Assembly: GCA_947441615.1 (NCBI GenBank)
Contig: CANEUH010000011.1
Span: forward strand, 46,317 to 110,316
DNA from: Bacteriovoracaceae bacterium
GTDB lineage: Bacteria; Bdellovibrionota; Bacteriovoracia; Bacteriovoracales; Bacteriovoracaceae
Direction of reading: 5' to 3'
Length of the DNA: 64,000 bases
Shown here: positions 18,287 to 26,677 of the stretch, piece after piece
Layout: every line of letters starts with the position of its first letter
How positions within the stretch are numbered: the stretch's first letter is position 1
Translations under genes and position numbers: made by a program
The notes under the pieces: generated by a model
Database searches by the model: none
What the model was told of the DNA's origin: nothing
Seen by the model: the letters and a program-made list of their open reading frames with translations, nothing else

Positions 18287-19882
18287 CTAACCTATTTGAT
18301 TTTGCGCCCAATTGGATAATTCTGTTCGGTCAATTTTTATATTATGTCTCACATCAACAGGAAAATCGGACCTAAGAAAAAAATGCTCAACTGGTTTAGT
18401 AAAATTTTGTGAGTCTTTTAGTTTAAAAAGTTCCTTTAAAAAATCATCAGACATTTGAGTCTTCTTATCAAAACGTTCAATCACAAGACCAGGTCTGATC
18501 CCACCATTAATATTGAGTTTAATAAGAGCAGATCTTTTTATCTCAAGATGCTGATTAAAAATTGATTCCACTTGAATAGGATAGTAAGTGATTTCACCAC
18601 TAGTCACTCGATGAGTCTTACGACCCAGGAACCATAAATTGGAATCTTGATCAAGCCACCCTAGGTCTCCCATCCGATGCCAAAGTTTTCCATTTTCTAT
18701 AATTTTTGCTTTCTTGGTCTCGTCAGGCATTTCAAAATATCCAGGAGTCACTTGAGGGGCACAGACTGCAATCTCACCAATCTCTCCTTGAGGTAACTCA
18801 TTTAAAACACCCTCAGGAATATCCGAAGTTTTCAGGATTTTAATCTCAACTTTTGGCACTGCCTTACCAATACAAGTCCCTGAGCCAGTGAGCATTTTAG
18901 GAAGATGAATATTCAATATTTCAGTACCCGAAATTAAAGACACTGGAAGGCACTCAGTGGCCCCATAGGGTGTATATGTATCACCATCAACTAAAATTTT
19001 TTTGAACATCTTATGAATTTCATAACGAACTGGTGCCCCAAACATCACAATTTGTTTTACTGAAGGAAGTTGAATGTTATTTTCAAGGCAATATCTCCCA
19101 ACTCTCTCCCAGATCGACGGAGAACCAGCAGCAAATGAAACTTTATAATCAACTATATTTTTCACAATTTTCTTAGGCGAACATTGTGAAGGCCTTGTTG
19201 GATCCATTTCAGGAATAACTGATGTCATCCCCATCGCAAGAGTAAATAATGCAAAAAGTGGGAAACCCGGTAGGTCAATATTACTATCGTTTAGATCAAA
19301 CATCTCCATAAGAGCGTCTGTTTGGGAACTTAAAATCCCATGCGTATAAAGAACACCTTTTGGTATCCCCGTTCCACCGGAAGTAAAAAGAATCGCCGCG
19401 ATATCATCTGGGCCCGCTTCGAAAATTTTAAATGTATTAGAATAATTTGAAAGATCTTTGTAAAGGAAATGAGTCTCGCCGCCCACTCTATCGAGAGAGA
19501 TTTTAATCTTTACACTCTTAAAATAATCTCTTTTAAAGCGCCTTAACCAATGGGCCATACCGATCGAGATCATCGCCTCAGGTTTCACTTGTTTGACAGA
19601 ATTAAGAAGGTTTTTTACTCCCATTCCCGGGTCAATAAGAACAGGGATAGCACCTAATTTAAAAAGGGCAAACGTGATGACGGAAAAATCTAGACAGGGT
19701 TTCACAAAAAGAAGAGTTCTCATCCCTGGTCTAACACCAAGATTAAATAACTTATTAGCTATTTGATGAGATCGATCATCAAAATCTTTAAAGGTTAAAA
19801 AAGAGCCGTCTTTTGCCAAAACGACTGATTTTTTATTTGGGATTTTCTTTGAGATTTCACTAATCCGATAAGAAATATTCAT
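18287..19882 (-). CDS. oleC: OleC-like beta-lactone synthetase (AMP-ligase fold)
   Basis: An acyl-adenylate-forming enzyme of about 531 residues. Motifs are the Ser/Thr/Gly P-loop (LFTSGGTGIPKG), YTPYGATE, and the late GDLGWLD...FLGRKTHRV segment. OleC converts the beta-hydroxy acid from OleD into a beta-lactone using ATP. The ATG at 19882, two bases after the oleB stop, is preferred. An in-frame TTG at 19903 would overlap oleB and has no better ribosome-binding site. Its position between oleB and oleD supports the call. Confidence 0.88.
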   Translation of the reverse strand: MNISYRISEISKKIPNKKSVVLAKDGSFLTFKDFDDRSHQIANKLFNLGVRPGMRTLLFVKPCLDFSVITFALFKLGAIPVLIDPGMGVKNLLNSVKQVKPEAMISIGMAHWLRRFKRDYFKSVKIKISLDRVGGETHFLYKDLSNYSNTFKIFEAGPDDIAAILFTSGGTGIPKGVLYTHGILSSQTDALMEMFDLNDSNIDLPGFPLFALFTLAMGMTSVIPEMDPTRPSQCSPKKIVKNIVDYKVSFAAGSPSIWERVGRYCLENNIQLPSVKQIVMFGAPVRYEIHKMFKKILVDGDTYTPYGATECLPVSLISGTEILNIHLPKMLTGSGTCIGKAVPKVEIKILKTSDIPEGVLNELPQGEIGEIAVCAPQVTPGYFEMPDETKKAKIIENGKLWHRMGDLGWLDQDSNLWFLGRKTHRVTSGEITYYPIQVESIFNQHLEIKRSALIKLNINGGIRPGLVIERFDKKTQMSDDFLKELFKLKDSQNFTKPVEHFFLRSDFPVDVRHNIKIDRTELSNWAQNQIG

Positions 19883-19884
19883 AT

Positions 19885-20763
19885 CTACTTTATAAAATTC
19901 CAAATCTCAGTAGAAACTTCTTCCAGAGCATCTTCAAGGATATAATGGCCAGCATTGGCATACCAGTGGGCATTCGCTTCTGGATAAATTTCAACCCATT
20001 TTTCAAAGAAGTGTTTATTAAAACAAAAATCTTTTCCTCCCCAAAGGATTAATTTTGGTTGAGGTAAATCTTTAAGTTTGGCTTCAATTCCAGAAAGAAG
20101 TTCATAAGTCCTGTGGTCTTTTTCCATTGGAATATCTTGAACAAAGCGTGCGACTGCAATTCGATTATTCCAAGAATCATAAGGAAGGAGATAACCCTTC
20201 TTAATCATCAGAGGGAGTTTTTTCTGTGTCGTCATAAAAGTTGCGGGCCACGCAAAAAGATTAAGTTTTCTTGTTAGCCACTCTCCGAACTTTCCTTGTC
20301 TTAGTAAATTAATTCTTTGAGGAATATGCTCTGAAGGATAGGCAGCAGTATTTAGGATGACAATCTTTTCAAAAAGCTCAGGGTATCTTGTGACTAATCC
20401 AAAACCAATGGCCCCGCCCCAATCATGCACAATCAAGATAATATTTTTTAAATCTAAAAATTTAATTAACTGATAAGCATTTTGAATATGAGTTTCAAGC
20501 GAGTACTCGTAATCCTGAGGTTTATCAGAAAGCCCACACCCCATATGATCGGGAACCACCGTCCTGAATTTTTCTGAAAAAGTCTGAATCAAGTTTCTAT
20601 AATAAAAAGACCAGGTCGGATTGCCATGAAGCATTAGGATTGGCCGCCCCTTGCCTTCGTCAACAAAATGGAGATTATTTTCTCCCAGTTGTAAAAAGTG
20701 TGATTTAAATGGATAAACTTTTTGTAAACCTAGTTTATTAAAATTTTCTCTCAATGCACTCAT
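19885..20763 (-). CDS. oleB: OleB-like beta-lactone decarboxylase (alpha/beta hydrolase)
   Basis: An alpha/beta hydrolase of the haloalkane-dehalogenase-like group. The oxyanion loop is HGNPTW. The nucleophile is an Asp, D114 in VHDWGG, not Ser. The acid lies in WGGKD and the His in NAGHYI. OleB decarboxylates the beta-lactone from OleC to a cis-olefin. The ATG at 20763 overlaps the oleA stop (ATGA) and follows GGAG by five bases, so it is preferred over an upstream GTG. A plain haloalkane dehalogenase is the alternative, but the ole order argues against it. Confidence 0.88.
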   Translation of the reverse strand: MSALRENFNKLGLQKVYPFKSHFLQLGENNLHFVDEGKGRPILMLHGNPTWSFYYRNLIQTFSEKFRTVVPDHMGCGLSDKPQDYEYSLETHIQNAYQLIKFLDLKNIILIVHDWGGAIGFGLVTRYPELFEKIVILNTAAYPSEHIPQRINLLRQGKFGEWLTRKLNLFAWPATFMTTQKKLPLMIKKGYLLPYDSWNNRIAVARFVQDIPMEKDHRTYELLSGIEAKLKDLPQPKLILWGGKDFCFNKHFFEKWVEIYPEANAHWYANAGHYILEDALEEVSTEIWNFIK

Positions 20764-21788
20764 GTCCACTCCAACCCCAGCATCGTACTTGTTAAACCAC
20801 TACCAATCCCAAGAAGAGCAACCTTATCACCACGATTAAAAAAACCAGCTTCACTGGCCTTAATCAAAGTTAGAGGCAATGCTGCTGATCCCGTGTTACC
20901 AAACTGCTCAAACGTCTGATAATCTCGATCCACTGGTAGACCAAGGCTCGTTAACATAGCAAGTCTGTGAGCAGTTCCAACTTGATGGGGGATAATTTTA
21001 TCAACATCATCATTAGTCCAACCAAGAACCAATTTAGCTTTTTCCCAATTTTCAGATGCAAGCTTAACTCCGGCCTTTAAAAGAGCTTCTGAGTCCGTTG
21101 CCATCATGAGACCCTCGGTAGAGCCATCGCCTTGGCAAAGTTCAACAGAGCCTGAATCAGTAAGAGTAGATCCTCCAACAATTTTTGGAGCATCTGGAGC
21201 GAGGCTTGAATGAGTGAGTAAAAATGCAACTGCTGCCGAACCAATAGTCAGCGAGGCCATATAAGGTTTAATTTTTTTACGATCCATCGTTGGATCATTT
21301 AGAAGATGCTGAAGAGTTTGATCAATCAAGGGACCAGCATTTTCTCCTGAAACAATAAGTGCCGTTTTAATCACACCCTTTTCAATCATGTGTCCGGCCA
21401 TCAGAATACTAGAGAGAACCCCAAGACAGGCGTTTGATAGATCAGAGATCATGCAATGTGGAGATAGTTTTAAGTTATGATGAACTTGAGCGGCCGTAGC
21501 TGGTTCAAGAAAATCACGACAAACAGAAGAATGGAGAAGTAAATCAATCTTATCTCTTGGAAATTTACTTAAGATTTTCTCAGCAGCTTTTGAGGCAATC
21601 GTACTTGGACGAGTCCCTAAAGGCCAAAAGCCTCTGCGCTTAATACCTGTTTGAAGTTCAAGTCGGCCATAAGGTAACTTGGCCCTTTCATAAAGTGGTG
21701 AAAGCTTTTGCTCCATTTCATCAGAAGACATAAATTTTTCGGGTTCTTCATATCCAAATGAATGTAACCTTAGATTTTCAAATTTCAT
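20760..21788 (-). CDS. oleA: OleA-like head-to-head acyl-CoA/ACP condensing enzyme
   Basis: A thiolase-fold enzyme of the KAS III/OleA group, 342 residues. The nucleophile is C121 in SNACLG; the His is in IPHQVG and the Asn in GNTGSAALP. The segment CRDFLEP contains a Glu placed where OleA proteins carry the extra base that helps non-decarboxylative condensation. OleA joins two activated fatty acyl groups into a 2-alkyl-3-ketoacid. It overlaps the upstream CrtI-like gene by 11 bases and oleB by four. A KAS III is the alternative call. Confidence 0.88.
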   Translation of the reverse strand: MKFENLRLHSFGYEEPEKFMSSDEMEQKLSPLYERAKLPYGRLELQTGIKRRGFWPLGTRPSTIASKAAEKILSKFPRDKIDLLLHSSVCRDFLEPATAAQVHHNLKLSPHCMISDLSNACLGVLSSILMAGHMIEKGVIKTALIVSGENAGPLIDQTLQHLLNDPTMDRKKIKPYMASLTIGSAAVAFLLTHSSLAPDAPKIVGGSTLTDSGSVELCQGDGSTEGLMMATDSEALLKAGVKLASENWEKAKLVLGWTNDDVDKIIPHQVGTAHRLAMLTSLGLPVDRDYQTFEQFGNTGSAALPLTLIKASEAGFFNRGDKVALLGIGSGLTSTMLGLEWT

Positions 21789-23181
21789 TTGCCCCCATTA
21801 ACCCATGAAGATTGGCCATAGAAATTCCGGATAACATGGCCCCGACAATTCCGAGAAAACCTTGATCAGTACCGATAATAAATAAATTTTTAAATGGTGT
21901 TTTCCCATCGCGCGTTTTGTCTATAGATCCATACACGGTACCGTTAAGATGCCAAGTATAACGCTCAATTGTCATAGGTGAGAAAATATCCTTAAATAAT
22001 AGTTTTCCATCAAAACCCTGAGACAATGATCTTATGAGAGATAAAGATGATTGGCCGACCTTCTCCTTCATCTCGTCATACTGGGCACGTTCTAAATCTC
22101 TCCATTGAGAGTAATTGGCCATATAAGTGATGCGAACAGTCCCCTCTCCATCCTGTTTATTTGTTTCATAATTATCAGGAAAACAAACGACTGCAGAGGA
22201 AGAGTCAAAATAATCTGTTGCCGGTCGGTAAGAGTATTTTTTTGAATCATTATAGAAAATAATAGTTGAATCATTTTGATCTAGTGGAATTTTTTTATCA
22301 AAAACAAAGATACTCTCAAGAAACGTCATGGCACCAATGCGTGGATTCAAATCTATTTTTGGAGTTAAACGAACTGTCTCTGGGTAACCAATTGAAGATA
22401 AAATAACTGGCGCATAAAATTCTTCACCATTCGCAACGACTCCGAATGCCTCACCAGAGTCTTTTATGAGGATTTTTGTTACGGCCGTTTTAAAGCGAAT
22501 ATCTGCTCCAAGGTCATTAATTTTTTTCATGAGAAGAGAAAGAATCGTCCTCACTCCTCCCTCAGGTCTAGAAAATCCTTCAAAATAGAGAGACTTGAAC
22601 ATAATGACAAACTGAGCGAAGTCCATGTCGTCTTCCCAAGCGGAGCCATAGATTAAAAGTGGGCAGAGGATCATCTCAATCAGTAGCTCATCTTTAATAA
22701 TCTCTTTCAGAGCTTCTCTTGATGAAGAATAACCAATGGATAGGTCTAACTCGTTAAAGGTCTTCACTTTCTCAGTCAATTTGAGAAAATTGTCGATCTC
22801 TTGTGGGAATTTTTCTGAAACTTCATTTAATAAAAGCTCAAACTCATTTGAGAACTTTAACTCGACGTCAGGAAATAAAATTTTCGAATGAGTTTGGGGA
22901 CAAAGCTTAAAATCATCGTATGAGAGCCGCAGCTGCTTTAAAAGTTTGGAAAAGGGCTTTCCCTTCTCACCTTTTTTAATAAAATTTGTCAGGACATGAA
23001 GACCTACATCAAATTGCCGTATGCCACCTTTATCAAAATTTTTTCGCTGATAATATGAATTAAGCCCTCCAGGGATGGAGTGCTTCTCTAGGATCAAAAC
23101 CTTCTTATCGAACATCGCCAAACGGATGCCGGCAGCAAGCCCCGACATCCCAGCGCCGATGACAATCGCATCGTAATTCAT
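21778..23181 (-). CDS. second CrtI/retinol-saturase-like FAD-dependent oxidoreductase
   Basis: A 467-residue amine-oxidase-fold flavoprotein. The N-terminal motif is VIGAGMSGLAAG, followed by EKHSIPGGLNS. The C-terminal contact region is IGTDQGFLGIVGAMLSG. It is clearly a paralogue of the product of 13170-14597: both share an ERYT-H-GT segment before the final FAD motif. It sits between the ACP gene and oleA in one operon. That suggests action on an ACP-bound or released acyl chain, for example desaturation; no substrate can be read from sequence. Confidence 0.82.
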   Translation of the reverse strand: MNYDAIVIGAGMSGLAAGIRLAMFDKKVLILEKHSIPGGLNSYYQRKNFDKGGIRQFDVGLHVLTNFIKKGEKGKPFSKLLKQLRLSYDDFKLCPQTHSKILFPDVELKFSNEFELLLNEVSEKFPQEIDNFLKLTEKVKTFNELDLSIGYSSSREALKEIIKDELLIEMILCPLLIYGSAWEDDMDFAQFVIMFKSLYFEGFSRPEGGVRTILSLLMKKINDLGADIRFKTAVTKILIKDSGEAFGVVANGEEFYAPVILSSIGYPETVRLTPKIDLNPRIGAMTFLESIFVFDKKIPLDQNDSTIIFYNDSKKYSYRPATDYFDSSSAVVCFPDNYETNKQDGEGTVRITYMANYSQWRDLERAQYDEMKEKVGQSSLSLIRSLSQGFDGKLLFKDIFSPMTIERYTWHLNGTVYGSIDKTRDGKTPFKNLFIIGTDQGFLGIVGAMLSGISMANLHGLMGANEI

Positions 23182-23188
23182 CTAGAGC

Positions 23189-23434
23189 TTAAACAGTTGC
23201 AAATTTTGGCGACAGATAAGAGACACAAGATGCTAGTGTCGCAAGTTTTGGGTAATCTTCCTGAGGAACTTCAACCTTGTGACGCTTTCTTAGTTCCATA
23301 ACGATATCGAGAAAATCCATTGAATCAAGATCAAGTTGTTCACGTAGTGATTTAACATCATCAAGATTTGAGACATCTTCATCAGGAGCGATGTCTGCAA
23401 TAATATCAATAACAATTTGTCTTACGTCTGCCAT
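23189..23434 (-). CDS. acyl carrier protein
   Basis: A small acidic four-helix carrier of 81 residues. The phosphopantetheine attachment serine is S38 in the motif LDSMDFLD. The start at 23434 follows an AAGGAG site by seven bases; an upstream in-frame extension to 23467 would overlap the KAS gene and lacks such a site. The gene is embedded between KAS and the CrtI-like enzyme, so it is likely the dedicated carrier on which the locus builds its chains, separate from the housekeeping AcpP. Confidence 0.92.
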   Translation of the reverse strand: MADVRQIVIDIIADIAPDEDVSNLDDVKSLREQLDLDSMDFLDIVMELRKRHKVEVPQEDYPKLATLASCVSYLSPKFATV

Positions 23435-23444
23435 AAATATCTCC

Positions 23445-24683
23445 TTATACCGTATACTTTTTAACAATTAATGCTGAATTAATCCCAAGCATCCCAAATG
23501 AGTTGTTTAGAATATAATTTATATTTCCAACATTTTTAGCTTCATTTATTACTAAATTTTTAATCGCGCACTGAGGATCAAGATCAGTGCAATTCATTCC
23601 AGGATGCACCAGCCCGTCGTTAAAACTTGGGATATTTCCAGCTAACTCTAAAGAACCCGCTGCACCCATGCAGTGTCCAATATGACCTTTGGTAAAATTA
23701 ACGAATGTTTTATTTGATGACTCAAATGCAGATCTTACGGCCTCAGACTCATTAACATCACCCGTCCCTGTACCGGTGGCATGCATGTTCACGATATCAA
23801 TGTCGGAAACACTTAAACCCGCGCGCTTGATTGCCTTGTGCATACACTGAACTTGTCTTTCGCTATTTGGATTAACAAAATCTGTTGCATCTGAATTAAT
23901 GGCGTACCCAACAATCTCTGCATAAATTTTTGCTCCTCGTTTTTTTGCATCGGAAAGACGCTCAAGGACGTACATACATCCGCCCTCAGAGATAGCGATA
24001 CCGTTTCTATTTTTATCGAGAGGACGAGAGGCCTTTGAAGGATCCTCATTTTGCGCTAGGGCGCCTTGGGCCGCAAATGCAGCAAAAATACCGAAGGTTT
24101 GAGAAGATTCAGAAATTCCACCGGCAAGTGCAAGATCAACTTCGCCTAGGAGAAGCTGCTGAACACCTTGGATAATCCCAACATTTCCACCCGCGCAGGC
24201 TGAGCCTAGAGTGTAGTGAGGGCCTGTGATATTTAGATTTAACGTCACTTCACCAGCTGGGGAGTTAGCAACAGTTCTAGGATTATGATGTGGTGACCAC
24301 AATTTCCAATCTAGACCATTTTGGTGCATCTGAAAAATTTCTTCCTCAGTTTCAACGTTACCGTGTTCAGTGATTCCCACATAAACACCGACCATCGATT
24401 TATCTACTGTTTCCCAATTTAGTTTTGCGTCTTGAATCGCTTCATTAGCACAATAAATTGAAACTGAACCAGCGCGGGTCCCTCGACGACGAAGTTTTTT
24501 TGATTGGTACTTGTATTCATCGAAATCACACATACCAGCAACTTGTTTTCCCATATAGCGAATTTCATGGTGCTTAACACCAGATTTGCAATCAAGGAGT
24601 GCTTTCCTGAAATCAGTTAAATTATTTCCGTTAGGTGCTGTTAGACCAATGCCGGTCATTACTATTCGCTGCGTGTCATTCAT
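23445..24683 (-). CDS. beta-ketoacyl-ACP synthase, KAS I/II (FabF-like)
   Basis: A 412-residue elongating condensing enzyme. The Cys-His-His triad is intact: Cys in GSACAGGN, His in MHATGTGTGD and His in KGHIGHCMGAAGS. It should extend acyl-ACP with malonyl-ACP. It is the first gene of the operon that continues with ACP, CrtI-like and oleABCD. It starts 172 bp from the divergent doublet histone gene. Because the triad is intact it is unlikely to be a chain-length factor. Confidence 0.92.
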   Translation of the reverse strand: MNDTQRIVMTGIGLTAPNGNNLTDFRKALLDCKSGVKHHEIRYMGKQVAGMCDFDEYKYQSKKLRRRGTRAGSVSIYCANEAIQDAKLNWETVDKSMVGVYVGITEHGNVETEEEIFQMHQNGLDWKLWSPHHNPRTVANSPAGEVTLNLNITGPHYTLGSACAGGNVGIIQGVQQLLLGEVDLALAGGISESSQTFGIFAAFAAQGALAQNEDPSKASRPLDKNRNGIAISEGGCMYVLERLSDAKKRGAKIYAEIVGYAINSDATDFVNPNSERQVQCMHKAIKRAGLSVSDIDIVNMHATGTGTGDVNESEAVRSAFESSNKTFVNFTKGHIGHCMGAAGSLELAGNIPSFNDGLVHPGMNCTDLDPQCAIKNLVINEAKNVGNINYILNNSFGMLGINSALIVKKYTV

Positions 24684-24739
24684 GACAAAAATTCCTAAGA
24701 CTATTGAATGAAAATAATGGGAAAAATTAGCCTGTCCGT

Positions 24740-24765
24740 CTTAATTTGTACAGATAACAATTAAG
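24740..24765. promoter_or_regulatory. inverted repeat between divergent KAS and histone genes
   Basis: CTTAATT at 24740-24746 and AATTAAG at 24759-24765 form an inverted repeat with a 12-base spacer in the 172-bp divergent spacer. It could be an operator shared by the ole operon and the histone gene. No protein can be assigned to it, and AT-rich DNA gives such repeats by chance. Confidence 0.25.
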
Positions 24766-24855
24766 AATGTGCAGCTTGATTTCCATGCGACCTTAAGTCA
24801 TCATAGGGCGTACTAAATTTTAAGTTATTCCCCATGAGCATGTAAGGAGTTCCAA

Positions 24856-25254
24856 ATGGAAAGTCTGATCGTTATTTCAAAAGTTAAGAAATTTATCAAA
24901 GATAAAGCAGATATGAATACCTCAGCTGGATTCTTTGAACCTCTAAATGCCGATATTGTGAAGGCTTGTCGCGATGCAGTAAATCACACTCAAAAACTTG
25001 GCCGTAAAACAGTGATGGGAAAAGATTTTAATCTCTACATTGAAAATGTCCATTTTGATGAAGCTTTGGTTGTTGCGTCAAAGGTAAAAAAATTCATTAA
25101 GGATGAAGCGGGACTTTCGACTTCCTCTCAAGCAATTGATCAACTTACGAATCGAGTTCAGACGGCGTGTCTTAAGGCGATTGAGAATGCAAAATCAGAT
25201 AAGAGAAAGACTGTCATGGACAGAGATTTCACAGCTCCAACGACTCTAGCCTAA
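24856..25254 (+). CDS. doublet bacterial histone (two histone folds in one chain)
   Basis: The 132-residue protein consists of two copies of one 56-residue unit at residues 3-58 and 70-125, offset by exactly 67 residues with no gaps. By hand count, 25 of 56 positions are identical. Each unit contains SKVKKFIKD near its start, TS at its 20th and 21st positions, and RKTVM with DF at its end. This is the pattern I know from the Bdellovibrio histone Bd0055, which is a single fold that dimerises. Here one chain should fold as a pseudo-dimer. The start follows an AAGGAG site. DNA binding is inferred from the family. Confidence 0.83.
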   Translation: MESLIVISKVKKFIKDKADMNTSAGFFEPLNADIVKACRDAVNHTQKLGRKTVMGKDFNLYIENVHFDEALVVASKVKKFIKDEAGLSTSSQAIDQLTNRVQTACLKAIENAKSDKRKTVMDRDFTAPTTLA

Positions 25255-26661
25255 TTTAATTTCCACCTCTGCCTTTTCTTCTTCCACAAATTGTGGACGA
25301 GTGAAGGGCAGAGATCCAAAATAAGAAACCGAGCATACCGCCACCGTAAAGATAACGGGAAACTCCATCTCAATAATAAAATGAGCGATAACCCATGAGA
25401 TAAAACTCATCACAATTGCGATGATAGCGTTGACTGATGTCCCACGCTTGTCCCAGAGAGCGGCGATGGTGATCACAAGAATAGTTGGCCCACCTAAACT
25501 TGAAGCTGTTTCCACGAGCCCAACAATTGAGTCAGAAGAATAAGCAATCACATAGGCAACAATCCCAGAAAATAAAGTACAAATTCGGGCGATGAAGACT
25601 TTCTTATTGTCTTTAATTTTTGGAAATGATGGGTAGATTAAATTATGGGAAAGAAGTGCAGAGCTTGCTAAGAGAGTTGTATCCACTGTTGAAAGAATCG
25701 CTGAAACGAGTGCACCTACAAAAATAATATAAAAGACATAATTAAGATGAGTCTTCGCAAGCACAGGCATAAGGGTTTCTGAGTCTTGAAGATTTGGAAG
25801 ATAATTAGCACCTAAAAGACCAATAATAACGGGAATGCACCCCACTAAAAAGTAAATCCCGGCTGCCCTAAGAGCAGAATGATGGGCAATTTTTTCAGAT
25901 CGACTTGAGGCGACTCGGCTAACGAGCTCCTGAGACATCACAGAACCCAAAATAGGAACCATCCATAACTCTAGCCGACCGATAAAACTCAGACTACTCA
26001 TCTCTCCTCCGCCAAAAGAGAGTTTTTCTTTTGGAATCAGGGCCAAAGCAGAACCTACACCACCTAGATCAATGACGATTGCAGAAACTAAAAAGATGAG
26101 CCCAACAATGATCGCAATACCTTGAATTAAATCCGCATAAGCATCGGCAAGCATCCCTCCAGACATGGTGTAAATGATCACCACACAGGCAGCGACAGTC
26201 ACCGCGATGACTGGACCAAATTCAGTTGTCGAATGAAGAATTTGACCAAGGGCTCGTACCTGAGCTCCGGCCCAGATAATTGAACTTGGTATCATGATCA
26301 AAGCGGCAAGTTTTTCAGTGACACTTGAATACCTAGATCGATAGAGGTCGGGGATCGTCGTAATCTTTTTTCGCCATAAGACTTTAGAAAAGAAAATCGC
26401 CATAATGAGAAGACAAATTGTATAGCCCATCGGATCGGCGTGAATACTTGAAAGTCCATTTCTATAAACGGCACCAGATGTACCAATGCAGGTTTCGGCA
26501 CCGAACCAAGTTGCAAAGATTGAAAAGGTTGCAAGCCCCGGACCTAGACTTCTACCACCTAAAAAATAATCGTCATCATTTTTAATTCGCTTAGAAAAAT
26601 AGAATCCCATTCCAATCATCCCAACGACGTAAGCACTGATACCGAAAAGTTCCCAATTCAT
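25246..26661 (-). CDS. sodium:solute symporter (SSS family)
   Basis: A 471-residue inner-membrane protein with about 12-13 hydrophobic helices. The N-terminal block GRSLGPGLATFSIFATWFGAETCIG is characteristic of the SSS/PutP fold, as are the G-rich helix 5-6 region (MSGGMLADAYADLIQG) and the helix 8-9 segment ALVSAILSTVDTTLLASS. The solute cannot be assigned; proline, pantothenate or monocarboxylates are the usual options. It is co-oriented with the DUF819 gene 16 bp upstream and its end overlaps the convergent histone gene by nine bases. Confidence 0.9.
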   Translation of the reverse strand: MNWELFGISAYVVGMIGMGFYFSKRIKNDDDYFLGGRSLGPGLATFSIFATWFGAETCIGTSGAVYRNGLSSIHADPMGYTICLLIMAIFFSKVLWRKKITTIPDLYRSRYSSVTEKLAALIMIPSSIIWAGAQVRALGQILHSTTEFGPVIAVTVAACVVIIYTMSGGMLADAYADLIQGIAIIVGLIFLVSAIVIDLGGVGSALALIPKEKLSFGGGEMSSLSFIGRLELWMVPILGSVMSQELVSRVASSRSEKIAHHSALRAAGIYFLVGCIPVIIGLLGANYLPNLQDSETLMPVLAKTHLNYVFYIIFVGALVSAILSTVDTTLLASSALLSHNLIYPSFPKIKDNKKVFIARICTLFSGIVAYVIAYSSDSIVGLVETASSLGGPTILVITIAALWDKRGTSVNAIIAIVMSFISWVIAHFIIEMEFPVIFTVAVCSVSYFGSLPFTRPQFVEEEKAEVEIKLG

Positions 26662-26677
26662 CTAAGAAAATCCTTTG

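Noticed and set aside
19885..20763. Haloalkane dehalogenase
   Set aside because: The Asp nucleophile and HGNPTW loop fit that family, but OleB proteins share them and the gene is between oleA and oleC.
13170..24683. Ladderane biosynthesis locus
   Set aside because: CrtI-like, KAS and ACP genes recall proposed ladderane clusters, but no radical-SAM genes are present and oleABCD points to olefin formation.
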